Of a stretch of DNA of 28,289 nt, positions 8,344 to 15,897 are shown in pieces; the first letter of the stretch is position 1; each line of letters begins with the position of its first letter. Origin of the DNA: Actinomyces graevenitzii C83 (GTDB lineage Bacteria > Actinomycetota > Actinomycetes > Actinomycetales > Actinomycetaceae); assembly GCF_000239695.1 (NCBI RefSeq), contig NZ_JH470338.1, positions 1,527,653-1,555,941 of the forward strand, read 5' to 3'. The notes under the pieces are model-generated. The model was not told where the DNA came from and did not search any database. It saw only the letters and a list, made by a program, of their open reading frames with translations. A program made the translations under genes and the position numbers.

Positions 8344-10097
8344 TGAAACGACTTCCTGTAGCTAACTCGCGCCAGTCGGGACGCGCTGCCGCCGGTCTGA
8401 TGCGCCACCACTGGTTGGCACTGACTGGTGTAACCGCCGTGCAGCTGGCCGGGGCAGCCACCGGCGTGATGATTCCACGTATTGTGGGCAAAATCGTCAA
8501 CCTAGTTACCTCCGCGAGCGCCACTATCCCCACCAGCGCTTTGAGCAGCCAGGTAACTACCCTGGTGGTGTGGGCTTTGGTGCTTACCGGCGTGGGCATG
8601 GTGTGTACGGGCCTGGGTGAGTGGAGTGCGCGCGTGCTGGGGCAAATAATTTTCGCCCAGCTGCGTGAAGATCTGCTGGCTAAAATCACTGGCCTACCCC
8701 TGGGGGTGATTGAGGCTGCGGGCACGGGTGACCTGCTGGGGCGCACCCAGCATGATCTGCGTTCACTACAGTTTGTGATTCAACGCGGTATTGCCCGGCT
8801 GATGACGCTGGCGGTGACCTTGGTGGTGACTTTAGCTGCGGCCACAATCACCGCGCCGCTGTTGAGCCTGGCTATTTGGCTGCCGCTGCTGGCCTGTATT
8901 CCGGCTGTGCGCTGGTATTTGCACTATGCCGTGCCCGCCTACCGTACGGTTGGCTCCCAGTACGCCACTATTGATGGGGTAATTGCTGAAAGTATTGACC
9001 AGATTGACACGGTTAGCGCCTTTAATCTGGGTGCGCGCCGTAGCCATTACCTGTTTACTCGCACTAAAGAGCTGTTTGCGGTGGATGTTTATGCCGGTGC
9101 GCTGCGTGGTAAGGCGTTTTTCTGGCTAAATATTTTCACTTTGCTCTCGCCCTTGGCGGTGTTGGTTTTGGGTCTGTACCTGCACCAGCATCAGCTGGTT
9201 GACCTGGGGGCAATCACTACTATGGCGCTGTATGGCCTTAACCTGCGCGTGCCGGTGTTTGATCTGATTGTGTGGCTTGATGAGGTGCAAAGCGCCACGG
9301 TTGCCTTTGGGCGTATTGTGGGCGTGGAGTTGGTGCCTACCGAAACTGAAACCACCGATAAGCTGCCTGAAGATAATCGTATTAAGGTGCGTGACGTCTC
9401 CTACGCTTACCGCGAGGGCCACCCGGTACTGCACCATATTGATTTGGATCTGGTTCCTGGTGAGCGGCTGGCTATTGTGGGCCCCTCGGGTTCTGGTAAA
9501 TCCACGTTGGGGCGAATGCTGGCTGGTATTCACCCGCCCACTTCGGGTTCAGTGACTTTGGGTGGTGTGGAGGTTTCTCAGCTGCCTGAACACGTGCTGC
9601 ATCAGGAAATTTCCCTGGTCACCCAGGAGCACCATGTTTTTGCCGCTACTTTGGGTGAAAACCTGCGCTTGGCTGCCGCTGAGGCTAGCGATAGTCAGCT
9701 GTGGCAGGCCCTGGATGCTATTGGCGCTACCTGGGCTCATGAGTTGGAGGCGGGTTTAGACACGCCGGTGGGTTCTGGCGGCCATGCGCTTAGCCCAGCC
9801 CAGGCCCAGCAGTTGGCTTTGGCGCGTATTGCTTTGATTAACCCGCATACGCTGATTTTGGATGAGGCCACCAGCCTGATTGACCCCACCACTGCTCACG
9901 CCACTGAGAATGCCTTGGCCAGTCTCATGGCGGGGCGCACTGTGGTGGCTATTGCGCACCGGCTTTACACTGCTGCCGACGCCGATCGGATCGCGGTGGT
10001 TATTGACGGGCGTATCGCTGAGCTTGGCAGCCACGCTCAGTTATTGGCGAGAAAAGGACATTATGCCAATCTCTGGAACGCCTGGCAGTCTGAATAG
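8343..10097 (+). CDS. ABC exporter half-transporter with canonical Walker motifs (subunit B)
   Basis: This is a 584-residue fused membrane-ATPase subunit starting at ATG 8343, with GGAG about 10 bases upstream. The membrane domain spans ~20-310 and the ATPase ~350-580. Walker A is GPSGSGKST (380-388, Lys386), Walker B ends LILDE (Asp507, Glu508), and the switch His is His539 (AIAHRL). Its signature is degenerate, LSPAQ (483-487) instead of LSGGQ. It therefore complements subunit A: its Walker motifs with A's ISGGQ form the active ATP site, and its LSPAQ with A's missing P-loop form the dead one. This is the logic of TM287/288- or TmrAB-like exporters, here in an extreme form. The two genes form an operon; a large inverted repeat follows. 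Confidence 0.92.
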   Translation: MKRLPVANSRQSGRAAAGLMRHHWLALTGVTAVQLAGAATGVMIPRIVGKIVNLVTSASATIPTSALSSQVTTLVVWALVLTGVGMVCTGLGEWSARVLGQIIFAQLREDLLAKITGLPLGVIEAAGTGDLLGRTQHDLRSLQFVIQRGIARLMTLAVTLVVTLAAATITAPLLSLAIWLPLLACIPAVRWYLHYAVPAYRTVGSQYATIDGVIAESIDQIDTVSAFNLGARRSHYLFTRTKELFAVDVYAGALRGKAFFWLNIFTLLSPLAVLVLGLYLHQHQLVDLGAITTMALYGLNLRVPVFDLIVWLDEVQSATVAFGRIVGVELVPTETETTDKLPEDNRIKVRDVSYAYREGHPVLHHIDLDLVPGERLAIVGPSGSGKSTLGRMLAGIHPPTSGSVTLGGVEVSQLPEHVLHQEISLVTQEHHVFAATLGENLRLAAAEASDSQLWQALDAIGATWAHELEAGLDTPVGSGGHALSPAQAQQLALARIALINPHTLILDEATSLIDPTTAHATENALASLMAGRTVVAIAHRLYTAADADRIAVVIDGRIAELGSHAQLLARKGHYANLWNAWQSE

Positions 10098-10102
10098 CAG
10101 TG

Positions 10103-10236
10103 CGACGCCGCCCGCTCGCCTCGGCCTGCTAGGCCCGCCCCGCTGCGTACCATCTGCACCCTTGTGTCGCGTCTAGGTACAGCAGCCCTAGGTGCAGCGG
10201 CCCTAGGCGCAGCGCGGTGGCGAGCGGGCGGCGTCG
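10103..10236. repeat. Long hairpin: 18-bp inverted repeat enclosing three 15-bp tandem repeats
   Basis: Arms 10103-10120 (CGACGCCGCCCGCTCGCC) and 10219-10236 are exact reverse complements, 98 bases apart, starting six bases after the exporter stop. Inside the loop are three tandem 15-mers: TCTAGGTACAGCAGC (10172-10186), CCTAGGTGCAGCGGC (10187-10201) and CCTAGGCGCAGCGCG (10202-10216). It could be a 3' end structure of the exporter mRNA, a small structured RNA or a MITE-like insertion. No ORF of note is inside. Confidence 0.7.
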
Positions 10237-10323
10237 GCTCCAAGTACCAAGCGAAAATTACAGCTAAATAACAAGGTCGGGAACTAAACTTAAGGGGTTA
10301 ACTCTTTTTAGTTGGGAGCAGCC

Positions 10324-11394
10324 ATGCGCGCCTTGATTAAACCCGCCCCCGGCCCTGGCCTTGAGCTAACCGAGGTTCCTGAACCTTCACCTGGCTTTGG
10401 GGAAGTGAAGATCCGCGTGATGCGCACTGGCTTGTGCGGTACGGATCTGCACCTAGCCGGCTGGGATGATTTTGCAGCTGAAATGCTTAACCCACCCCAG
10501 ACTTTAGGCCACGAGTTCTACGGTGAAATCGTAGAGGTGGGTCCGGGCGTATCCGGCATGGATGGTGTGGGTGAGGTTAACGGCCTGCGTCTAACCCCCG
10601 GCCAGCACGTGAGTGTGGAGGGGCATATTACTTGCGGTCGCTGCCGTAACTGTCGTGCTGGGCGACGCCACATGTGCCTGCACACTAACTCCATTGGGGT
10701 TAACCGCGACGGCGCCTTTGCCGACTATGTGGTTGTGCCCGCCGGTAACGTGTGGCTACAGGCTGACCACATTGACCCTGACCTGGGGGCTTTGTTTGAC
10801 CCCTTCGGTAACGCTGTACACACTGCCCTGCAGTTCCCCCTGACCGCTGAGGATGTGCTGGTCACCGGCGCTGGCCCGATTGGGGTTATGTGCGCGGCTA
10901 TTGCCAAGCACGCCGGGGCCCGCAATGTGGTTATCACTGATCTATCTGATTTCCGCCTGTCACTGGCTAAGGTGACCGGCGCCGTCACCGTAAACACCCG
11001 TGAGCAGGATCTACGTGAGGTTATGGCGGATCTGGGGATCACTGAGGGCTTCGACATTGGCCTGGAGCTGTCTGGTGCCCCCAGCGCCACCCGCCAGATG
11101 CTGGACGTGTGTAACTATGGGGCCCGCATCGCCATGCTGGGGCTGCCTAGCGCCAGCTATGACATTAACTGGAACCAGGTCATCACCCATATGCTCACTA
11201 TTAAGGGGGTTTATGGTCGTGAAATGTTTGACACCTGGTACAAGGCTGACTTCATGCTGGGCTCTTCTCCCCAGCTGCGTGACCAGATCCGTTCGGTGAT
11301 CACCCACCGGGTCACCCCGGAGAATTGGGCTGAAGGTTTCGACGCCGCCCGTTCAGGTAAGTGCGGCAAGGTCATTATTGACTGGACTGCCTGA
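10324..11394 (+). CDS. tdh: L-threonine 3-dehydrogenase
   Basis: A 356-residue zinc-dependent medium-chain dehydrogenase that oxidises L-threonine to 2-amino-3-ketobutyrate with NAD+. I start at ATG 10324, with GGGAG at 10314-10318, rather than the in-frame TTG 12 bases upstream. Similarity to E. coli Tdh runs through the whole length. Catalytic zinc residues Cys38 (GLCGTD) and His63-Glu64 (GHE) match; the structural zinc Cys cluster is Cys104, 107, 110 and 118. Other family markers are GEGHITCG-like VEGHITCGRCRNC, DPFGNAVHTAL, the Rossmann GAGPIG, and IKGVYGREMF. About 11 extra residues (near 80-92, SGMDGVGEVNGLRLT) precede the Cys cluster compared with E. coli. kbl follows 183 bases downstream, completing the threonine-to-glycine pathway. 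Confidence 0.95.
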   Translation: MRALIKPAPGPGLELTEVPEPSPGFGEVKIRVMRTGLCGTDLHLAGWDDFAAEMLNPPQTLGHEFYGEIVEVGPGVSGMDGVGEVNGLRLTPGQHVSVEGHITCGRCRNCRAGRRHMCLHTNSIGVNRDGAFADYVVVPAGNVWLQADHIDPDLGALFDPFGNAVHTALQFPLTAEDVLVTGAGPIGVMCAAIAKHAGARNVVITDLSDFRLSLAKVTGAVTVNTREQDLREVMADLGITEGFDIGLELSGAPSATRQMLDVCNYGARIAMLGLPSASYDINWNQVITHMLTIKGVYGREMFDTWYKADFMLGSSPQLRDQIRSVITHRVTPENWAEGFDAARSGKCGKVIIDWTA

Positions 11395-11401
11395 CCCCAC
11401 C

Positions 11402-11532
11402 GGTGCGTCCAGGCGCCGCCCTTGCGGGCTTGCAGCTTTTGCACTTGCTAAGCGCGGCGCCGGCGCACCAGGGCGTGGCCCCACGCCACGCCCCCACCAC
11501 CACTGCCACCGCCACCGCCACCGCCACCGCCA
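11402..11532. repeat. Structured tdh-kbl spacer: two GC hairpins and a GCCACC microsatellite
   Basis: Hairpin 1: GGTGCG (11402-11407) and GGCGCCGC (11412-11419) pair with GCGGCGCC (11454-11461) and CGCACC (11464-11469) across a small internal loop. Hairpin 2: GGGCGTGG (11471-11478) pairs with CCACGCCC (11486-11493). Four exact GCCACC copies plus part of a fifth occupy 11505-11532. There is no T-run, so termination is uncertain; attenuation or differential mRNA stability within the tdh-kbl transcript is possible. Confidence 0.6.
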
Positions 11533-11577
11533 GCAACGCTGCTGCATAACCACATAATTATTCAAAGGGAAAGTTTC

Positions 11578-12792
11578 ATGTTCACTTTTAAAGACGAGCT
11601 GGCCGCCACCTTGGCCGAGATCGACGCCGCCGGGCTGACCAAGCACGAGCGGGTAATCACCACCCCCCAGGGTGCCCACATCGCCACCACCGCCGGGGAT
11701 TCACTAAATTTCTGCGCTAACAACTACCTGGGTTTAGCGGGCGACCCGCGTATCGCCCAGGCCGCCCATGAGGCGCTAGACCGCTGGGGTTTTGGCCTTA
11801 GCTCTGTGCGTTTCATTTGCGGCACCCAGACCCCCCACACTCAGCTGGAGGAGCAGCTCTCCCAGTGGCTGGGAATGGATGACACCATCTTGTTCTCCAG
11901 CTGTTTTGACGCCAACGGTGCCATTTTTGATGTACTGCTAGGCAAGGAGGACGCCATTATTTCTGACGCCCTCAACCACGCCTCCATTATTGATGGCGTG
12001 CGCCTGTGCAAGGCTCAGCGTTTCCGCTACGCCAACGCAGACATGGCTGACCTGCGCAAACAGCTTGAGGCTGCGAAGGCTAATGGCTGCAAGCGGCTAA
12101 TGATTGTCACCGACGGTGTGTTCTCCATGGACGGCTACTACGCTCCCCTGCCTGAGATTTGCGATTTGGCCGATGAGTTTGGGGCCCTGGTGATGGTTGA
12201 TGACTCCCACGCCACCGGTTTTGTGGGCGACACCGGCGCGGGCACACCCGAGCTTCTAGGGGTGCGCGGGCGCGTAGACATTTTGACCGGCACCTTGGGT
12301 AAGGCCCTGGGTGGGGCTAGTGGTGGTTACATTAGTGGCCCTAAGGAAGTGGTGGATTTGCTGCGTCAGCGCGCCCGCCCCTACCTGTTCTCTAACACTG
12401 TGGCCCCGGCTGTGGTGGGTGGTAGCGCTAAGGCGGTGGAGATTGCCCGCCACGCTGACGCCGAGCGCGCCCAGCTGCGTGCTAACTCCCAGCTGTTCCG
12501 TCAGCTTATGGCTGAAGCTGGTTTTGAGCTGCTGCCTGGTTCTCACCCGATCACACCGGTTATGTTCCCTGGTGACGACGGCGCCGTTAAGGCCGCCCGG
12601 ATCGCTAGCGCAATGCTGGAGCACGGCGTGTATGTCACGGCTTTCTCCTTCCCGGTTGTGCCGCGCGGCCAGGCCCGTATTAGGGTGCAGCTATCGGCCG
12701 CCCACTGTGAGGCGGATGTGCATGCTTGCGTGGCCGCATTCATTGCGGCACGTGACGAAGTTGAGGCCCAGGAGAAGGAGACCGCTAAGTGA
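11578..12792 (+). CDS. kbl: 2-amino-3-ketobutyrate CoA ligase (glycine C-acetyltransferase)
   Basis: A 404-residue PLP enzyme of the alpha-oxoamine synthase family. It cleaves 2-amino-3-ketobutyrate, the Tdh product, with CoA to glycine and acetyl-CoA. The ATG at 11578 has AAAGGGA just upstream (11564-11570). Hallmarks that match E. coli Kbl are [63 protein letters not shown] and [15 protein letters not shown], in which Lys242 is the PLP Schiff-base lysine. The C-terminus ([13 protein letters not shown]) is also conserved. The stop overlaps the next start by four bases (GTGA), so the DsbA-like gene is translationally coupled to it. Length and motifs are those of a complete functional enzyme. 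Confidence 0.96.
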   Translation: MFTFKDELAATLAEIDAAGLTKHERVITTPQGAHIATTAGDSLNFCANNYLGLAGDPRIAQAAHEALDRWGFGLSSVRFICGTQTPHTQLEEQLSQWLGMDDTILFSSCFDANGAIFDVLLGKEDAIISDALNHASIIDGVRLCKAQRFRYANADMADLRKQLEAAKANGCKRLMIVTDGVFSMDGYYAPLPEICDLADEFGALVMVDDSHATGFVGDTGAGTPELLGVRGRVDILTGTLGKALGGASGGYISGPKEVVDLLRQRARPYLFSNTVAPAVVGGSAKAVEIARHADAERAQLRANSQLFRQLMAEAGFELLPGSHPITPVMFPGDDGAVKAARIASAMLEHGVYVTAFSFPVVPRGQARIRVQLSAAHCEADVHACVAAFIAARDEVEAQEKETAK

Positions 12793-13646
12793 GTGAACCT
12801 ACCGCTACGACGTCGGAAATTAAAACCACCGGCAGCAAAACCGCAGCTGAGCTGGAAAAGCAGCTGATGCGGGCGAAGCAGCTGATCGTGGTGCTGTGCA
12901 TGGTGATCGCGCTGCTGCTGGGCGCTTTGGTGACGCTGTGGGCAGTGGGGGGCGATAAGGAGGCCACCACCGGTCAGGCTCAATCCACCGCCACCACGGG
13001 CACTCAGGCTGGCGCCGCTAAGAGCGACGTCGGCACTAACCAGACTCCCCAGGCGCTAAGTGAACCCACCCAGGAGGCCGCCAAGCAGGTGATCGCTAAT
13101 GCCGCCCGCCGCCAGAGCGACGACCCGCGTGCTTTGGGGCGCCCGGACGCGAAGGTGACCATGGTGCTGTTCTCCGATTTTGCCTGCCCGTACTGCACGC
13201 AGTTCGCTAAGCAGGTACAGCCGCAGCTGCAGGATTTGATCGATAACGGTACTTTGCGTATCGAGTGGCATGATTTGGCGCAGATTAGCCCCACTTCCCC
13301 GCTGGCGGCCCAGGCTGGTTTGGCGGCGGCAGCCCAGGGTAAGTTCTGGGAGTTTGAGCGGGCGGCCTATGCCAGTGCGAAGGATGGCGATCACCCCACC
13401 TACACTGAGGAGTCGCTGGTGGCTTTGGCTAAGCAGGCGGGCGTACCCGACCTGACTAAGTTCAAGACTGACATGAACTCTCAGGCTAATGTTGATGCGG
13501 TTAAGAAGTCGCGTCAGGACGCCTATAACGTTGGTATTAACGGCACGCCTTTTGCTTTTATTGGCGACGCCGTCATGCCGGGTTATGTGGATGCGGCTAC
13601 GGTTCGCGCCACGGTTTTGGCTCAATCCGCTAAGTCTGCCAAGTAG
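12789..13646 (+). CDS. Membrane-anchored DsbA-like thiol-disulfide oxidoreductase
   Basis: 285 residues from GTG 12789, which overlaps the kbl stop and follows a strong AGGAGAAGGAG. A short cytoplasmic Lys/Glu-rich segment precedes a transmembrane helix (~31-54, [20 protein letters not shown]). A Thr/Ala/Gln-rich linker to ~95 leads to a DsbA_2/thioredoxin_4 domain at ~105-280. Its active site is CPYC (Cys133-Cys136) after VLFSDFA, and the cis-proline loop is NGTPFAFIG. The domain lies outside the membrane, where it would form or isomerise disulfides in exported proteins. Why it is coupled to threonine catabolism is not evident from sequence. A good terminator follows. Confidence 0.92.
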   Translation: MSEPTATTSEIKTTGSKTAAELEKQLMRAKQLIVVLCMVIALLLGALVTLWAVGGDKEATTGQAQSTATTGTQAGAAKSDVGTNQTPQALSEPTQEAAKQVIANAARRQSDDPRALGRPDAKVTMVLFSDFACPYCTQFAKQVQPQLQDLIDNGTLRIEWHDLAQISPTSPLAAQAGLAAAAQGKFWEFERAAYASAKDGDHPTYTEESLVALAKQAGVPDLTKFKTDMNSQANVDAVKKSRQDAYNVGINGTPFAFIGDAVMPGYVDAATVRATVLAQSAKSAK

Positions 13647-13686
13647 TTACATGTAGTTAGTTGCTTCAGCCGTTAAGGCGCATAGT

Positions 13687-13733
13687 CTCACGCCTGCCCC
13701 GGGTACTGTCCCGATCAGCAGGCGTGAGTTTTT
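13687..13733 (+). terminator. Rho-independent terminator of the kbl/dsbA-like operon
   Basis: Stem CTCACGCCTGC (13687-13697) pairs exactly with 13718-13728, with a 20-base loop containing a secondary CCCGGG...CCCG fold, followed directly by TTTTT (13729-13733). It sits between convergent genes. Confidence 0.85.
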
Positions 13734-13742
13734 AGTAGTGGT

Positions 13743-13822
13743 GTTGCTAGCGCTGGCGTTGCTAGCGCTAGTTTGTTGCCGACTTTGGCGCTGCTAGTAG
13801 CGCTGGCGTTGCTAGCGCTGGT
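13743..13822. repeat. GTTGCTAGCGCTGGC repeat cluster at a convergent gene junction
   Basis: Near-identical 15-mers GTTGCTAGCGCTGGC lie at 13743-13757, 13758-13772 (ending AGT) and 13808-13822 (ending GGT), with partial copies such as TAGTAGCGCTGGC just before the last. Each contains the overlapping palindromes GCTAGC and AGCGCT. The final copy covers the stop region of the minus-strand gene, which ends at 13812. Confidence 0.75.
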
Positions 13823-14903
13823 GATTTTGTGCGAGCTGGTAGCGCACCCAGCGGCGCTGGCCGGTGGCAATGGCCAGGCCTCGCTCCACAAGTTCACGCA
13901 GCTCACTTCGCGCCTGCTCAGCGCTCACGCCGAACTGGTCGCGGTAGTCGCTGTTGCTCCAGATACGACCGTGGCGCATGTCTACCAGCGCCTTTTTCTG
14001 GTTCTGGTTCAAGCCCAAAATTGAGCCGAGCCCACCAAGCCAGGTCAGATCGCCGTCGGGAATTAGGGCCGAGTTCGGGAAACGCACCGTGAAGGACACC
14101 CCGTTGTCATAAAAGCGTGGCTCAGCCATTCCGGCGTCGCGCAGTTCCCGACGTGCCTCACGAATCCCTGTGCCCATGGCCTCAATAACGCGCCCATTAT
14201 GGCCTTGGACGTTGTGGCAGATCTGATAGAGCTTCTCATTTACTGCGGGGTGTTCACCAGAACCAAGCCGGTCAACCGTGATCCCCCACAGGCCGCCTGG
14301 ATTTGTCAGGCGGAATCCGTCATGGGTGATTCTCAGATCAATGCCTTTGCCACGCGAGGCTTCAGACAGATCACGGTGAACCAGTGCGTTAGCGATCACC
14401 TCGCGCACTGCCACCATGGGCAGTGCATATTCTGTGTTGCCGTCACCTTTACTAGTGACGGTTTGTTTTGATTCTACGTTTTGCCTAACCCATTCCAGGG
14501 CGTCATCGAGAATTACCGGTAGGGCTCCAGTGAAATCACGGCGGTTAACTGCCCGTTCATCACCTCTACCTTCAACTGCCGCTGTAAGTGTCAGGTGAGG
14601 TAGAAGCCGCTGTGGGTACTCACCTAACGCATATAGGCCAGCCACCGTAAGCTCTGTGCCCGCACGGTCTGCGACGACGCCAGTGTAGTAAAGGACATCC
14701 GTGTCGTTTTCGTTAACCAGTCGCGGGGTGGTTTCACGTACAGCAGCAATATAACGGGAGACTAGTTCTTCATCTAGATCTTCCCGGCAACTACCAGCCA
14801 CCACCTGGCCATCTGCATCTGGAACGTTGAATGTTCCAAGTGTTTTGCCGTCAGCATCGACTTGGCAAGTATCAACCTTGAGGTCCTCAAGATCGTTGAT
14901 CAT
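13812..14903 (-). CDS. ATP-binding AlbA_2/HATPase_c_4 family protein (COG2865-like), short N-terminus
   Basis: 363 residues starting at ATG 14903. Residues ~165-215 carry the GHKL-type ATP-binding signature of the RecG-related/Schlafen-AlbA regulators: AVREVIANALVHRDLS, followed by LRITHDGFRLTNPGGLWG; GTGIREARRE lies near 245. Residues ~285-360 look like a winged helix (LNQNQKKALVDM, then SAEQARSELRELVERGL). Such proteins normally begin with a complete AlbA_2 DNA-binding domain containing an EFK-type motif and an ANTxGG loop. Here the first ~70 residues only weakly resemble its end, and the frame meets a stop six codons upstream, so the gene may be 5'-truncated. No ribosome site is seen. Six CATAGA boxes fill the promoter region, and the first overlaps the start codon, suggesting autoregulation. 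Regulator or defence role is inference. Confidence 0.7.
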   Translation of the reverse strand: MINDLEDLKVDTCQVDADGKTLGTFNVPDADGQVVAGSCREDLDEELVSRYIAAVRETTPRLVNENDTDVLYYTGVVADRAGTELTVAGLYALGEYPQRLLPHLTLTAAVEGRGDERAVNRRDFTGALPVILDDALEWVRQNVESKQTVTSKGDGNTEYALPMVAVREVIANALVHRDLSEASRGKGIDLRITHDGFRLTNPGGLWGITVDRLGSGEHPAVNEKLYQICHNVQGHNGRVIEAMGTGIREARRELRDAGMAEPRFYDNGVSFTVRFPNSALIPDGDLTWLGGLGSILGLNQNQKKALVDMRHGRIWSNSDYRDQFGVSAEQARSELRELVERGLAIATGQRRWVRYQLAQNHQR

Positions 14904-15022
14904 AGAGCTAATTCTATGTCATAGACCCCTGTTTCTATATCATAGAAGCCATTTTTAAGGCATTTTTACTTCATAGAACCCTATTTTGACTTCATAGAAG
15001 CCCTAAAAATTTCATAGAACCG
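14900..15022. promoter_or_regulatory. Array of six helically phased CATAGA boxes (putative operator)
   Basis: CATAGA starts at 14901, 14920, 14941, 14972, 14993 and 15013, giving spacings of 19, 21, 31, 21 and 20 bases, close to whole turns of B-DNA. The distal copies share TTCATAGAA[CG]CC. Copies 2 and 3 form dyads TTCTAT-N3-ATAGA(A) (14912-14925 and 14933-14947). The array lies at and upstream of the minus-strand gene start, as expected for cooperative binding by a dimeric regulator. Confidence 0.75.
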
Positions 15023-15159
15023 GCTCTACGACCGCCCCAAGCACGCTGCGCTAAATACTGGATCAGCGTGGTAGTTAAGGTAGCCACCAACATTATTGGG
15101 GCCAATATGTAGTGTGCAGCCACTGGGCAGATACTGGCCTGCGTTCGTGTACGACGGCG

Positions 15160-15406
15160 CTAGGCAGTAACTCGCTTACCCGCGCCAATCAGGGTGATCT
15201 GATCGGCTAACTCTAGCGCATTGGCCTAACTGTACGTATTGCAGTACCTGGGCTAACTTACGCCGGGCATTACCTGCCCCGTTAGGGCCTAGCAGGGCGT
15301 GAATCTGGCCGTATTTAATGTCCAGGCTTAATCCGTTAACAGCCACAAACTTGCCCTTGTTGAATCTGCGTTTAAGCCCGCGAGCTTCCACCGCAATATC
15401 TGCCAT
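15160..15406 (-). pseudogene. Remnant of an ABC transporter ATP-binding protein
   Basis: From ATG 15406 the frame reads like a DrrA/CcmA-type ATPase: ARGLKRRFNKGKFVAVNGLSLDIKYGQIHALLGPNGAG. It then loses the Walker A lysine (GAGN instead of GAGK) and jumps to RRKLAQVLQYVQLG. After a frame change, the minus strand encodes ALELADQITLIGAGKRVTA and a stop (15160-15162), a recognisable end of the same domain. The middle of the gene, including the signature and Walker B, is gone. It is a dead fragment with an internal deletion and frameshift. Confidence 0.75.
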
Positions 15407-15642
15407 ACAAAAAACCTATTCGCCTATCCCGAAGATGTCTAGCAGTCGCCGCTAGATCCGGCGCTGCTGAAAGCCAAGGTCCCACTTAAAATTCAGGCAC
15501 CCTTCAAGCGGGGGATATGGTGAGCATCACTAAGGGTTAATAATGGATAAATTTTAGCCTTCGAGTACTACACTAAAGCACTGGCAGCCCCACCACTGGA
15601 GCTACCAGGTCAAACTCTCCCCATTTTCCTTAAAACGTTGTT

Positions 15643-15784
15643 GTTTTCCCTACGGAAGCAGGGATAAGGCAGGAAGGTGGCGATTGTGTTTATTACGGTT
15701 CCCCGCAAAAGCGGGTATAAGTGTTTGAACCTGTCTCACTTAGGCCGCAACCTCAGTTTCCCCTGCTCACAGCAGGTTTGTGGA
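15643..15784 (+). CRISPR. Three hairpin units resembling decayed type I-E CRISPR repeats
   Basis: Unit 1 (15643-15670) reads GTTTTCCC-TAC-GGAA-GC-AGGGATAAG. Unit 2 (15697-15723) reads GGTTCCCCGC-AAAA-GCGGGTATAAG. Unit 3 (15756-15784) reads GTTTCCCCTGCT-CAC-AGCAGG. Each has the I-E form of a GTTT/GGTT lead, a C-rich arm, a 3-4 base loop and a G-rich arm. Loop centres are about 53 and 60 bases apart, against 61 in a normal I-E array. The stems differ and compensate, and no cas gene is in the window, so this is a relic at best. Unrelated regulatory hairpins are the alternative. Confidence 0.35.
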
Positions 15785-15803
15785 AGTTAACAACTTTAAT
15801 ACG

Positions 15804-15833
15804 CATACACGCATATGCGCATATGCGTGTATG
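15804..15833. promoter_or_regulatory. 30-bp perfect palindrome upstream of the conjugation operon
   Basis: CATACACGCATATGC (15804-15818) is followed at once by its exact reverse complement (15819-15833). It sits 64 bases before the first transfer gene. A TATGAT hexamer (15830-15835) overlaps its right edge and could be a -10 box, so a repressor bound here would block the operon promoter. A nicking or recombination site is the other possibility. Confidence 0.7.
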
Positions 15834-15897
15834 ATCCAGGGTTAGCGCGATCACCCAGCCGGATGGTTAGTGCTGTTGATTTATCAAGGAGATTGAA

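Noticed and set aside
7618..8746. Long minus-strand frames over the exporter genes
   Set aside because: Antisense to clear ABC motifs, with low-complexity Gly/Ala/Arg translations.
15061..15125. Imperfect dyad around ATTGGGGCCAAT as another operator
   Set aside because: Short and interrupted; no gene start or repeat context supports it.
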